Positions 30,007 through 39,652 of a stretch of DNA of 46,876 nt are shown one piece after another (within the stretch, counting starts at the first letter, position 1; each line of letters starts with the position of its first letter). The notes under the pieces were generated by a model that saw nothing but the letters and a program-made list of their open reading frames with translations, did not search any database and was not told the origin of the DNA. The translations under genes and the position numbers were made by a program. Source of the stretch: Gemella haemolysans (GTDB lineage Bacteria; Bacillota; Bacilli; Staphylococcales; Gemellaceae); NCBI RefSeq assembly GCF_001553035.1, contig NZ_KQ959982.1:1-46876 (forward strand), read 5' to 3'.

Positions 30007-31425
30007 ATGAAAATTTTATTCGTGGCAGCTGAAGCGGCACCGTTTGTTAAGGTTGGGGGTCTAGGTGATGTTATAGGTTCATTGCCCAAAGCCCTTCAAG
30101 ATGAAAATGTAGAAGCAAGGGTTGTACTGCCGTTGTATTCTTCAATAGACAGAGATAAGTACGATTTAAAATACAGACAACATATTTTTATTAATTTAGG
30201 ATGGAGAACAGTTTACTGTGGAATCTTTGAGACTGTAGTAAATGGAGTAACATACTACTTTATTGATAATGAACAATATTTCAATAGAGATAGTGTATAC
30301 GGCCAAGAAGATGATGGGGAGCGTTTTGCATTCTTTTCAAAAGCAGCATTAGAAATATTACCTCATATTGACTATAAACCAGATGTAGTAAACGCTAATG
30401 ATTGGCATGCGGCATTATCGATTATTTATTTGGATGATCTTAAAGCAAGAGCAGAAGGCTTCTATCAAAATATTAAAAGTGTAATTTCAATTCATAATAT
30501 TGAATTCCAAGGTAAATTCAATCCTTATGAAATGGATAACTTATTCGGGCTAGATAATAAGTACTTTGATGCACTAATTTACAAAGGTGATTTAAATTTA
30601 TTAAAAGGAGCCATACAATTAGCTGATAGAATTAATACTGTAAGTGAAACATATGCTCATGAAATATTAGACCCGTACTTCTCATACGGATTAGATGATA
30701 TTTTAAGAATAGAACAAGGGAAACTTCATGGTATAATTAATGGTTTAGATATTGATAAATTTAATTCAAAAACTGATAAACTAATTTTTAAAAATTTTGA
30801 TTCTAAAACATTAAAAAATAAAGTGAAAAACAAGTTGAAATTCCAAGAAGAATTAGCATTAGAAGTGAATGAAAATATTCCAATGATTGGAATGGTTACA
30901 AGATTAACTCATCAAAAAGGTATAGATTTAGTCCTGCATGTAGCAGATGAGATTTTAAAAACTGGAGCACAATTAGTAATTTTAGGAACAGGTGATAGAC
31001 ATTATGAAGATGCACTACGTTCATTAGAATATCGTCGTCACGATAAAGTAAGAAGCTTAATAATGTTCTCTTCAGAAGCGTCTTCGAAAGTATATAGTTC
31101 TTGTGATATGTTCTTAATGCCTTCTAAAACTGAACCATGCGGTTTATCTCAATTAATTTCAATGAGATATGCCACAGTACCGATTGTTCACAGAGTAGGT
31201 GGTTTGAGAGATACGATAGAACCATTTGACGGTAATTCTGGAACAGGATTTACATTTGAAAGTTTCGACGCGTATGATATGCTAGATGCTGTATACAGAG
31301 CGACATACTGCTATTACCAAGAACGTCATATTTGGAATAAAATTATGAAAAATGCGATTAAACAAGATGTAAGTTGGAAAAAATCAGCTTTACAATATAT
31401 AGATATGTACAATGAAATAGTTTAA
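30007..31425 (+). CDS. glgA: Glycogen synthase (ADP-glucose)
   Basis: GT5 glycosyltransferase that extends alpha-1,4 glucan from ADP-glucose. The 472-aa protein opens MKILFVAAEAAPFVKVGGLG, with Lys15 of the KxGGL donor-phosphate motif. The second Rossmann domain carries SKTEPCGLSQLISMRYATVP with the conserved acidic and Gly residues. AAGGAG precedes the ATG. A 143-nt spacer with an inverted repeat separates it from glgD, so its expression may differ from the first three genes. Confidence 0.96.
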   Translation: MKILFVAAEAAPFVKVGGLGDVIGSLPKALQDENVEARVVLPLYSSIDRDKYDLKYRQHIFINLGWRTVYCGIFETVVNGVTYYFIDNEQYFNRDSVYGQEDDGERFAFFSKAALEILPHIDYKPDVVNANDWHAALSIIYLDDLKARAEGFYQNIKSVISIHNIEFQGKFNPYEMDNLFGLDNKYFDALIYKGDLNLLKGAIQLADRINTVSETYAHEILDPYFSYGLDDILRIEQGKLHGIINGLDIDKFNSKTDKLIFKNFDSKTLKNKVKNKLKFQEELALEVNENIPMIGMVTRLTHQKGIDLVLHVADEILKTGAQLVILGTGDRHYEDALRSLEYRRHDKVRSLIMFSSEASSKVYSSCDMFLMPSKTEPCGLSQLISMRYATVPIVHRVGGLRDTIEPFDGNSGTGFTFESFDAYDMLDAVYRATYCYYQERHIWNKIMKNAIKQDVSWKKSALQYIDMYNEIV

Positions 31426-31449
31426 TAAACTAGACTATAGGAGAAAATA

Positions 31450-33843
31450 ATGAAAAATCAAGAATTTGAACAAAGAATAGAGAAGTATTTAAAAAGACAA
31501 TTTGGGATTACTATATCGGCAGCTAGTAAACGTCAAGTGTATGAAGCGTTGATGAGTACGGTAAGAGAAAAATTATCTGAGAAAAAATTTTCTTACGAAC
31601 AAGAATTGAAAAAAACAAAGCAAAAACGTGCTTACTACATGTCAATGGAGTTTCTAGTAGGTAGAACTTTAAGAAATAACTTATTTAATCTAGGAATTGA
31701 AAAGGAAACTAAAGAATATCTAGAAAAAAATAATTTTAATCTAGATGATATCTATGATATTGAGCCAGACCCAGGTTTAGGAAATGGTGGACTTGGAAGA
31801 CTTGCTTCATGTTATCTAGATGCCTTAACTAGTAGTGATTATCCAGTAACTGGCTTCTCAATTTTATACGAATATGGAATTTTCAAACAAGTTATCAACA
31901 ATGGTTGGCAACAAGAATTTCCAGATTACTGGTTAGACTTAGGAAAATACGGTCTTGTTTATAGAAATGATGAAGAAATTGAAGTAAGATTCTACGGTCA
32001 TGTAGAAGAAAAAATGACAGAAGATGGATTTAAAGTTGAGCACAAAGATTACACATCAATCCAAGCAGAACCATATGATTTATTAATCTCTGGATATAAA
32101 ACTAAAACAGTTAATACATTACGTCTTTGGGAAGCAAAAGCGAAAACTGGTTTTAATATGAAATTATTTGAACGTGGAGAATATTCTAAGTCTTCAGAAG
32201 CAGAAGCAATTGCCTCATCGATTTCTAAATTATTATACCCTGCAGATAGCACAAATGAGGGTAAAGAATTACGTATAAAACAGCAGTACTTCTTTATTAG
32301 TGCATCTCTTCAACAACTAGTAAAAAATCACTATAATGAATTTGGTACATTAGAGAATTTAAGTGAGCATGTAGCATTACATATTAACGACACTCATCCG
32401 GCTATGGGAGTTCCAGAATTAATGAGATTATTACTTGATGAATATGGATATTCTTGGGTCAAAGCTTGGGAAATTACAACTAAGACATTTGCTTACACAA
32501 ACCATACAATTATGGCAGAAGCTTTAGAAAAATGGTCTGTAGATTTATTCAAGCCGTTATTACCACGTATTTACTCAATTATTGAAGAAATTAACAAACG
32601 ATTCTGTCAGTGGGTAATTGATCAAGGTAAACACTATACATTAGCAGAAACTGCAATTATATATGATAATCAAATCAGAATGGCTAACTTATCTATCATA
32701 GGAAGTCATAACGTTAATGGTGTATCAAAATTACATAGTGATATCCTTGTGGATTCTACGTTTAGAGCATTTAACGAATTATATCCAACAAAATTTGGTA
32801 ATGTTACGAATGGTATAGCTCACCGCAGATGGTTAGGGCAAGCAAACCCTGAGTTAGCATCTTATCTAAAAGATTTAATTGGTGATGATTTTGTTAAAGA
32901 TTTATCTAAGATTAGTAAATTAAATGACTACAAAAATGATAAGAAAGTTGTAGCAAAACTTCAAGAAATTAAAAAAGTTAAAAAAGAACAACTTGCTACA
33001 TATATTCAAAATACTACAGGTATAACTGTAAATCCAGACTCTATCTTTGATGTTCAAGTTAAGAGACTTCACGAATACAAACGCCAATTACTTAATGCAT
33101 TACACATTGTATACTTATATAGAGAAATTAAGTACAATGGATTACGTCCAGTGCCAAGAACATTTATCTTCGCAGCAAAAGCATCTTCTGGATATCAAAT
33201 GGCTAAAAATATCATCAAATTTATCCACTCAATATCTCAAATGATTGAATGTGATGAATTAGTTCGTGATTACATCAAAGTTGTATTCCTTCCAGATTAC
33301 AAAGTTACTCTTGCAGAGAAAATAATACCTGCAGCTGATATTAGTGAACAAATTTCACAAGCAGGTAAGGAAGCAAGTGGTACAGGTAATATGAAATTAA
33401 TGCTGAACGGTGCGTTAACATTAGGAACACTTGATGGAGCAAATGTGGAAATTCATGAAGCGGTAGGAGATGAAAATATATTTATCTTTGGTCTGGAAAC
33501 ACCAGAAGTAGATGCACTAAATGCGCAAGGATACAAACCATGGGAATACTACAATAATTCAGTCAAAATTAAAGAAACACTAGATTTCATTAGAACTATG
33601 ACTGTAGGTGGAATGAATTTCAACTTTATTGTGGATTATCTACTAACTCAAGATAATTACATGTGTTTAGCAGACTTTGAAAGTTATGTTGCAGCTCAAG
33701 AAAAAGTAGCAGAAACTTATCAAGATAAAGAAAAATGGGGACAAATGAGTTTAGTTAATACAGCTAATGCTGGAATCTTCTCTGCAGATAGATCAGTAGA
33801 AGAATACGCAAAAGACATTTGGGATATAAAAAAAGTAAAATAG
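31450..33843 (+). CDS. glgP: Glycogen phosphorylase
   Basis: GT35 enzyme that releases glucose 1-phosphate from glycogen or maltodextrin using pyridoxal phosphate. The 797-aa chain has GLGNGGLGRLASCYLDAL near residue 110 and the PLP-binding Lys649 in EASGTGNMKLMLNGAL. Length is typical of bacterial GlgP/MalP. AGGAGA lies before the ATG, 24 nt after glgA. As last gene of glgBCDAP it links degradation and synthesis in a single transcript. MalP is an alternative name, but the operon favours GlgP. Confidence 0.95.
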   Translation: MKNQEFEQRIEKYLKRQFGITISAASKRQVYEALMSTVREKLSEKKFSYEQELKKTKQKRAYYMSMEFLVGRTLRNNLFNLGIEKETKEYLEKNNFNLDDIYDIEPDPGLGNGGLGRLASCYLDALTSSDYPVTGFSILYEYGIFKQVINNGWQQEFPDYWLDLGKYGLVYRNDEEIEVRFYGHVEEKMTEDGFKVEHKDYTSIQAEPYDLLISGYKTKTVNTLRLWEAKAKTGFNMKLFERGEYSKSSEAEAIASSISKLLYPADSTNEGKELRIKQQYFFISASLQQLVKNHYNEFGTLENLSEHVALHINDTHPAMGVPELMRLLLDEYGYSWVKAWEITTKTFAYTNHTIMAEALEKWSVDLFKPLLPRIYSIIEEINKRFCQWVIDQGKHYTLAETAIIYDNQIRMANLSIIGSHNVNGVSKLHSDILVDSTFRAFNELYPTKFGNVTNGIAHRRWLGQANPELASYLKDLIGDDFVKDLSKISKLNDYKNDKKVVAKLQEIKKVKKEQLATYIQNTTGITVNPDSIFDVQVKRLHEYKRQLLNALHIVYLYREIKYNGLRPVPRTFIFAAKASSGYQMAKNIIKFIHSISQMIECDELVRDYIKVVFLPDYKVTLAEKIIPAADISEQISQAGKEASGTGNMKLMLNGALTLGTLDGANVEIHEAVGDENIFIFGLETPEVDALNAQGYKPWEYYNNSVKIKETLDFIRTMTVGGMNFNFIVDYLLTQDNYMCLADFESYVAAQEKVAETYQDKEKWGQMSLVNTANAGIFSADRSVEEYAKDIWDIKKVK

Positions 33844-33852
33844 AATAAACAT

Positions 33853-33904
33853 AATCAGAGTAACTTAGAAAATTTATTTTATAAGTTGCTCTGATTTATT
33901 TTTA
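33853..33904 (+). terminator. glg operon terminator
   Basis: AATCAGAGTAACTTA (33853-33867) pairs with TAAGTTGCTCTGATT (33882-33896), one G-T pair, followed by a T-rich stretch. Confidence 0.88.
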
Positions 33905-33968
33905 TTATGAGTGAAAAATAAATATATTTGTTTTTAATCATAAAGTGTATATAAACACGACGTACTCA

Positions 33969-33997
33969 TAGATAAAAAGTAATTATTATGGTAAAAT
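33969..33997 (+). promoter_or_regulatory. Putative tlyA-recN operon promoter
   Basis: TAGATA (33969-33974), 17-bp spacer, TAAAAT (33992-33997) with TGG before the -10. A second candidate, TTGTTT at 33928 with TATAAA at 33950, has a 16-bp spacer. Confidence 0.5.
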
Positions 33998-34076
33998 TAG
34001 AAGGAAAGACTGTTTAAAATTGAAAAATTAAAAAAATTTCAAAAGAAAACAACTAGTAAATTAAAAAGAGGTAATT

Positions 34077-34886
34077 ATGGCAAAAGAGAGAGCTGATGTC
34101 CTTTGTGTGAGTCAAGGATTATTCGAATCACGTGAAAAAGCAAAACGAGCGATAATGGCTGGTATTGTTTATAATGATAATATAAGAATCGACAAAGCAG
34201 GAGAAAAGGTTGAATCAACTGCTGAACTAAGAATTAAAGGTAAACAGATGCCTTATGTAAGTCGTGGGGGGCTTAAATTAGAAAAAGCAATTAACGAACT
34301 AAATTTTGATGTTAAAGATAAGGTAATGATTGATATTGGATCTTCAACTGGTGGATTTACGGACTGTGCTTTGCAAAACGGAGCGAAATTCGTCTATGCA
34401 TTAGATGTTGGGACAAATCAACTTGTTTGGAAATTACGTAATGATGATCGTGTAAAAGTAATGGAGCAAACTAACTTCAGACACTCAGTAAAAGAAGACT
34501 TTGATGTATATGATATAGATATAGCATCAATCGATGTTTCATTTATTTCATTATCATTGATACTACCAAATCTTGCAGAAATTATAAAAGATAGTGGAGA
34601 AGTTTGTGCTCTTGTAAAACCACAATTCGAAGCTGGAAAAGATAAGGTAGGAAAAGGTGGAATAGTTCGAGATAAAAAAGTTCAACTTGAAGTAGTAGAA
34701 AAGGTATTACTTTTAGCCAATAGTGTTGGCTTTAGTATGACGAATCTATCTTATTCTCCAATAACAGGAGGAGAAGGAAATATTGAATTTCTAATGATAT
34801 TAAAATACAATGAAACTAAAGAAGTAGAAAATAAAAATATAAATATCGAGCATATCGTAAACAATGCTCATAATCACTTTAAATAG
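34077..34886 (+). CDS. tlyA: TlyA-family rRNA 2'-O-methyltransferase
   Basis: Predicted rRNA ribose methyltransferase of 269 aa. An S4 RNA-binding domain (5-62) precedes a class I SAM domain with motif I MIDIGSSTGGFTD (84-96). VSRGGLKLEKA (61-71) carries the catalytic-type Lys. In Mycobacterium TlyA methylates 16S and 23S rRNA at capreomycin-contact cytidines; in Bacilli the homologue is YqxC. Older annotation as haemolysin is not supported by any membrane-lytic feature. GAGG precedes the ATG. Lies 11 nt before recN; the argR/ahrC gene usually found between them is absent. Confidence 0.92.
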   Translation: MAKERADVLCVSQGLFESREKAKRAIMAGIVYNDNIRIDKAGEKVESTAELRIKGKQMPYVSRGGLKLEKAINELNFDVKDKVMIDIGSSTGGFTDCALQNGAKFVYALDVGTNQLVWKLRNDDRVKVMEQTNFRHSVKEDFDVYDIDIASIDVSFISLSLILPNLAEIIKDSGEVCALVKPQFEAGKDKVGKGGIVRDKKVQLEVVEKVLLLANSVGFSMTNLSYSPITGGEGNIEFLMILKYNETKEVENKNINIEHIVNNAHNHFK

Positions 34887-34897
34887 AGGAGGAACCA

Positions 34898-36598
34898 ATG
34901 TTAATTCAGTTAAATATTAAGCAATTTGGAATAATTGAAAAAGCAACTATAGAACTAAAAAATGGTTTAACTGTCTTAAGTGGAGAAACAGGTGCCGGTA
35001 AATCAATGATTCTAGCGGCAATTTCGCAATTATCAGGTCAAAGAACCTCAACTTCCTATATTCGATATGGTGAAGATAAGGCTAGTGTAGAAGGAGTATT
35101 TGATTTTCCAAAGAGTAAGGAAGTTAAGGAAATTTTTAATGAATTAGACTTAGATCTAGAAGATGAGGTAATTGTAGTTCGTCGTGACATTTATAGTAGT
35201 GGAAAGAGTGTCTGTAGAATAAATGGAACTATAGTTAACCTATCGACATTAAAAAAAGTAGCTGCTCATTTATTAGATATCCATGAACAACACGATAATC
35301 AAGTTCTATTAGTAGAGAAAAATCATCTTAATTTAGTAGATTCTTTTAATCGTGAAAAAATACAACCTGTGTATATAAAATACAAAGAGAAGTATAAAGA
35401 ATATCAGATAATAAAAGAAAAAATTGATAACTTAAAACAACAAGAGAGTGATGTTCTTCAAAAAGTAGATTTCTTGAAATTCCAATATAAAGAATTAAGT
35501 CAGATGAAACTAAAAAAAGATGAAGACTTAGAACTTGAAAAAGATATTGACTATCTGGAAAACTTCGAGAAGGTGAATAATCTTGCTCATAGTATTACTG
35601 AAGGAATCGATGGGGAATATGGTGTTATTTCTAAACTAGCAGAAATCAGATCTAATCTAGGAGAGTTAACTAGATATAACTCAAACTTTGAAGAAAAGTA
35701 TGAAGAAATTACAAATTTATACTATATCTTAGACGATTTGAAATATGAAGTATCTAGTTATACTGATGTTATCGAATATGATGAAGAAAAATTAGATAGA
35801 TTAATCTATAGATTAGATAAGATAAAAACTTTAGAGAAAAAATATTCAAAACCATTAAATGAACTAATAGTTTTCACAGAAACTATAAAAGAAGAATTAA
35901 ATGAGTTGGAAAATTATGAAGAAAACTTCGAAAATTATCTAGAAGAAAGTAAAAAAATTGAGGAAGAATTAACAGTTTTAGCTGAAGAGTTAAGTTCTTT
36001 AAGAAAAGATACAGCTTTAAAATTAGAAAAACTTATCCAAGATGAGTTGAAATTCTTATATATGGAAAAAAGTACAATTAAAGTTGACTTTAAAGAAAAA
36101 GAATTCTCATCAACAGGAAAAGATGATGTTAAGATTCTGATTAGCGCAAACTTAGGAGAACCTTTAAAATCATTATCTAAAGTAGCCTCAGGTGGTGAAC
36201 TTTCTAGGGTGATGTTAGCACTAAAAATAATCTTCTCAAGAAGTATAGAGGCTACTTCAATTATCTTTGATGAAATCGATACTGGTGTAAGTGGAAGAGT
36301 GTCACAACGAATGGCTGAAAAGATGTATCAACTAGGAGTAGGATCACAAGTATTATGTATTTCGCACTTACCTCAAACAACAGCTTTGGCGGATACTAAT
36401 TTACTAATTAGTAAAGAAATCATTGATAAGAGAACATTAACTGTCATAAGAGAGTTGACTGAAGAACAAAAGATTGCAGAGGTAGCAAGAATGGTATCAG
36501 GAGATACTATGACAAAACTTTCAGAAGAACACTCTATTGAAATGTTAAGATTAGCTGAAAAAATTAAAGAAGAGATAAAAGAAAAACTAAATAAGTAG
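34898..36598 (+). CDS. recN: DNA repair protein RecN
   Basis: SMC-like ATPase acting early in double-strand break repair. The 566-aa protein has Walker A GETGAGKS (29-36), a long coiled-coil middle (about 150-370, rich in Glu and Lys), then the signature ASGGELSRVMLALK and Walker B ATSIIFDEIDTGVSG. AGGAGG precedes the ATG. Follows tlyA in the same unit. Confidence 0.96.
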   Translation: MLIQLNIKQFGIIEKATIELKNGLTVLSGETGAGKSMILAAISQLSGQRTSTSYIRYGEDKASVEGVFDFPKSKEVKEIFNELDLDLEDEVIVVRRDIYSSGKSVCRINGTIVNLSTLKKVAAHLLDIHEQHDNQVLLVEKNHLNLVDSFNREKIQPVYIKYKEKYKEYQIIKEKIDNLKQQESDVLQKVDFLKFQYKELSQMKLKKDEDLELEKDIDYLENFEKVNNLAHSITEGIDGEYGVISKLAEIRSNLGELTRYNSNFEEKYEEITNLYYILDDLKYEVSSYTDVIEYDEEKLDRLIYRLDKIKTLEKKYSKPLNELIVFTETIKEELNELENYEENFENYLEESKKIEEELTVLAEELSSLRKDTALKLEKLIQDELKFLYMEKSTIKVDFKEKEFSSTGKDDVKILISANLGEPLKSLSKVASGGELSRVMLALKIIFSRSIEATSIIFDEIDTGVSGRVSQRMAEKMYQLGVGSQVLCISHLPQTTALADTNLLISKEIIDKRTLTVIRELTEEQKIAEVARMVSGDTMTKLSEEHSIEMLRLAEKIKEEIKEKLNK

Positions 36599-36631
36599 TT
36601 AGTAAAAATACCGTAAAGGTAAAGGAGGACT

Positions 36632-37513
36632 ATGACTAAAGAAGGAAAAATTTTAAAAGCACTTAGTGGATTTTATTATGTAGACTGCTCTGGAGAAGTG
36701 ATTACTTGTCGTGCAAGAGGAAACTTCAGAAATGAAAATATCACGCCGTTAGTAGGAGATGATGTAAAAATTCAATTAAGTGATAATAATACAGGGTATG
36801 TTGTAGAAATATTAGAAAGAAAAAATGAATTACTACGACCTAAGGTAGCAAATATAGATTATAGTATTATCGTAGTATCTGTAAAAGATCCAGAGTTTTC
36901 TAGTAAATTACTGAATAAAACAATTTGTTTAAATGAAAATAGTAATGTAGATATCATTATTGTCTTTACAAAGCTTGATTTATTAAATGACGAAGAGCTT
37001 AATAAAATGAAAGAAATAATAAACTATTACTATGAAATAGGATATCAAGTATTTACAAACTCTGATGAAGATATTGAAAAATTAAAACAAGTCATTTCAG
37101 AGAAGTATGTAGCTATTTCAGGACAATCTGGAGCAGGAAAGTCGACGTTTATTAATAAGCTTGCAGAACATTTAGATATTGAAACTGGAGAAATCTCTAA
37201 ACATCTAGGACGAGGACGTCATACTACGAGACATACGGAATTTTATCAAATCGATGATTTCTATATCGCAGATACTCCAGGATTCTCTTCATTAGATATT
37301 ACATTTATTGAAAAAGAAGATTTACAATATTTATTTAGAGAATTTAACGATTATGATTGTAAGTTTAAACCGTGTAATCACATGGAAGAGGTTCAATGTG
37401 GAGTCAAAGAAGCGGTGGAAAGTAAAGAAATATTAGAAAGTCGTTATGAAGACTACAAAGTGTTATTTACGGAAAAACAAAATCAAAAGAGAAAATATAT
37501 AAAGGAGAGATAA
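36632..37513 (+). CDS. rsgA: Ribosome small-subunit GTPase RsgA
   Basis: Circularly permuted GTPase that checks late 30S maturation. The 293-aa protein has an N-terminal OB fold (1-65), then G4 FTKLDLL, followed by G1 GQSGAGKST (164-172), G3 ADTPGFSSLD and a C-terminal zinc finger, Cys-Cys-His-Cys, in DCKFKPCNHMEEVQC. The G4-G1-G3 order is the hallmark of the family. AAAGGAGG precedes the ATG. The next gene, rpe, starts 2 nt after the last base, as in B. subtilis. Confidence 0.96.
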   Translation: MTKEGKILKALSGFYYVDCSGEVITCRARGNFRNENITPLVGDDVKIQLSDNNTGYVVEILERKNELLRPKVANIDYSIIVVSVKDPEFSSKLLNKTICLNENSNVDIIIVFTKLDLLNDEELNKMKEIINYYYEIGYQVFTNSDEDIEKLKQVISEKYVAISGQSGAGKSTFINKLAEHLDIETGEISKHLGRGRHTTRHTEFYQIDDFYIADTPGFSSLDITFIEKEDLQYLFREFNDYDCKFKPCNHMEEVQCGVKEAVESKEILESRYEDYKVLFTEKQNQKRKYIKER

Positions 37514-37514
37514 G

Positions 37515-38159
37515 ATGAAGAAAATATTACCTTCAATTTTATCAGCAGATTTTGCTAACTTAGAAAGAGATATTAAAGAATTAGAAAGTATCGGTGTTGA
37601 TATGTTTCACATCGATGTAATGGATGGAAACTTTGTTCCAAATATTTCATTTGGATTCCCAATAATTGAATCAATCCGACCTAAAACAGCTAAAGTTTTT
37701 GATTGTCATCTTATGATTGCAAATCCAGAAAACTACGTTGAACAATTTTGTAAAGTAGGTTGTGATATGGTATCGTTCCACATCGAAGCTACTAATCATG
37801 CAGATAGAGTTATTCAAGTAATTAAAAACAATGGAAAAAAAGCTGGTATTGTACTAAACCCTCAAACACCAATCGAGAGTATTAAATACCTATTACCAAA
37901 ATTGGATTATGTTTTAATTATGACTGTGAATCCAGGGTTCGGTGGACAAAAATTCATTCCTGAGATGTTAGAAAAAATTGAAGAACTAGCAAAACTTAGA
38001 GAAGAAAAAAATTATAACTTCTTAATAGAAGTAGACGGTGGAATAAATATAGAAACGTCAAAATCTTGTCGAGATAAGGGAGCGGACTTATTAGTTTGTG
38101 GTTCATTCTTATTTGGAGCAAATGATAAAGAAAAAACATTAGGTGAGTTGTTGAAATAA
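37515..38159 (+). CDS. rpe: Ribulose-phosphate 3-epimerase
   Basis: Interconverts ribulose 5-phosphate and xylulose 5-phosphate in the pentose phosphate pathway. The 214-aa TIM barrel shows all signatures: PSILSADFANLERDI, FHIDVMDGNFVPNISFG (metal-binding His and Asp), CHLMI, TVNPGFGGQKF and IEVDGGI. AAGGAGA precedes the ATG. Its stop codon overlaps the thiN start by one base (TAATG). Confidence 0.97.
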   Translation: MKKILPSILSADFANLERDIKELESIGVDMFHIDVMDGNFVPNISFGFPIIESIRPKTAKVFDCHLMIANPENYVEQFCKVGCDMVSFHIEATNHADRVIQVIKNNGKKAGIVLNPQTPIESIKYLLPKLDYVLIMTVNPGFGGQKFIPEMLEKIEELAKLREEKNYNFLIEVDGGINIETSKSCRDKGADLLVCGSFLFGANDKEKTLGELLK

Positions 38160-38791
38160 TGAATATAAAAAAAATAAACATAATGTTAGGAGGAGTATTT
38201 CCAAAAGAATTCCCTTTTTCTAACTTATGGTGTGGAGTAGATAAAGGCGCGTTGTACTTGCTTAATAATGGAATTAATCCAATATTAAGTTGCGGGGATT
38301 TTGATTCGATAACACTTGAACAAAGAAAGGAAGTTGAAGAAAAATCTAAGTACTGTAAAGTGAAAAGTAGTGAAGATTTAACAGATGCAGAATTTGCGTT
38401 AGAACATATTTTAGAATTATTTAAAGAGGTTGAAGAAATAGATATTTACGGTGCTACTGGAAGAAGACTTGATCACTTTTTTGGTAATATACTTTTACTT
38501 AATAATAAGAAATATCAACAGATTAAGATTAGAATAATAGATGATAATAATATTATTACAGTAGCTAAAAAAGGTCTAACTATCTTTGAAAGTATAGAAG
38601 GATATAAGTATTTCTCAATAGTACCTATTTATGAAGATACTTTAATGACAATAAAAAATTCTAAATATGAAGTTAAAGATCTAATGTTGACATTAAATCG
38701 TCCTAACGCTACTAGTAACGAATTTAAAAGTAATGAGGAAATAAAATTAGAAGTTAGTAATAATGTACTAGTACTATACTCAAAAGATTAA
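38159..38791 (+). CDS. thiN: Thiamine pyrophosphokinase
   Basis: Transfers pyrophosphate from ATP to thiamine, giving the cofactor thiamine diphosphate. The 210-aa protein has the family motifs WCGVDKGALYLLNNG, SCGDFDSI, SSEDLTDAEFALEHIL and YGATGRRLDHFFGN; the C-terminal thiamine-binding beta domain follows. Start overlaps the rpe stop; coupling is likely. The rsgA-rpe-thiN order is standard in Bacilli. Confidence 0.94.
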   Translation: MNIKKINIMLGGVFPKEFPFSNLWCGVDKGALYLLNNGINPILSCGDFDSITLEQRKEVEEKSKYCKVKSSEDLTDAEFALEHILELFKEVEEIDIYGATGRRLDHFFGNILLLNNKKYQQIKIRIIDDNNIITVAKKGLTIFESIEGYKYFSIVPIYEDTLMTIKNSKYEVKDLMLTLNRPNATSNEFKSNEEIKLEVSNNVLVLYSKD

Positions 38792-38802
38792 AAGGAGAAA
38801 CA

Positions 38803-39651
38803 ATGGTAGAAATATTACAATTTATGTTGATAGCTGTTTTTGCAGGTTTCTTAGGCTCTTTAGTAGGGTTAGGCGGTGGAATTATTATTACTCCTGCATT
38901 AACAATACTATTTGGATTTGATATTAAATATGCTATAGGAGCAAGTATTGTCGCGGTTATTGCAACAAGTAGTGGTTCAGCAATAGCATTCGTAAAAGAT
39001 CATGTTAGTAACATGCGAGTAGGTATGCTTTTAGAGGTGTTTACTACAGCAGGAGGAGTAGTAGGTGCGCTTATGGCAGGAGTATTTTCGTCTAAATTAT
39101 TATATATTTTCTTCTCTTTAATACTGTTAAATTCTTTTTATGGAATGTTGAAGAAAACAGGTTTAATAACTAAATTGAAAAAAGAAGAAGAAAAAGTAGA
39201 AAATGATAAGTACGCTGACAAATACAAATTAAATTCAACATACTATGACAAGGCTACAGGTGAAACTGTAAAGTATAATGTTACTAATGTCCCTCAAGGC
39301 TCACTTGTTATGTTTGGTGCAGGATTTGCTAGTGGATTACTTGGAATTGGTAGTGGAGCATTTAAAGTAGTTGCCTTAGACACTTATATGAAACTTCCGA
39401 TAAAAGTAAGTACTGCAACAAGTAACTTTATGATGGGAGTTACTGCAACAGCTAGCGCATTAATATATTTCTTTAATGGAACTATTAATCCAGCAGTAGC
39501 AGCACCAATAGCGATTGGAACGCTGATTGGATCAAGAACTGGCGCGAAAGTAATGCAAAGATTAGATGCAAAGTATATCCGTTATATTTTCCTTCCAATC
39601 TTACTATTTACTATTATAAACATGCTTCTAAAAGGTCTGGGGGTACTTTAA
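38803..39651 (+). CDS. TSUP-family permease (TauE/SafE)
   Basis: Integral membrane protein of 282 aa with about eight hydrophobic segments in two homologous halves. Each half starts with a Gly-rich signature: FAGFLGSLVGLGGGIIITPAL (about 14-34) and ASGLLGIGSGAFKVVAL (about 180-196). The family moves sulfite, sulfonates, sulfoacetate or other organic anions; the substrate here is not readable. A hydrophilic loop of about 50 residues separates the halves. AAGGAG precedes the ATG, 11 nt after thiN, so co-transcription with thiN is likely. It pairs with the DUF1634 gene that follows after one base. Confidence 0.85.
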   Translation: MVEILQFMLIAVFAGFLGSLVGLGGGIIITPALTILFGFDIKYAIGASIVAVIATSSGSAIAFVKDHVSNMRVGMLLEVFTTAGGVVGALMAGVFSSKLLYIFFSLILLNSFYGMLKKTGLITKLKKEEEKVENDKYADKYKLNSTYYDKATGETVKYNVTNVPQGSLVMFGAGFASGLLGIGSGAFKVVALDTYMKLPIKVSTATSNFMMGVTATASALIYFFNGTINPAVAAPIAIGTLIGSRTGAKVMQRLDAKYIRYIFLPILLFTIINMLLKGLGVL

Positions 39652-39652
39652 T

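Noticed and set aside
34077-34886. Haemolysin, as TlyA is sometimes labelled
   Set aside because: S4 domain plus SAM-methyltransferase motifs and no membrane or secretion signal indicate an rRNA methyltransferase.
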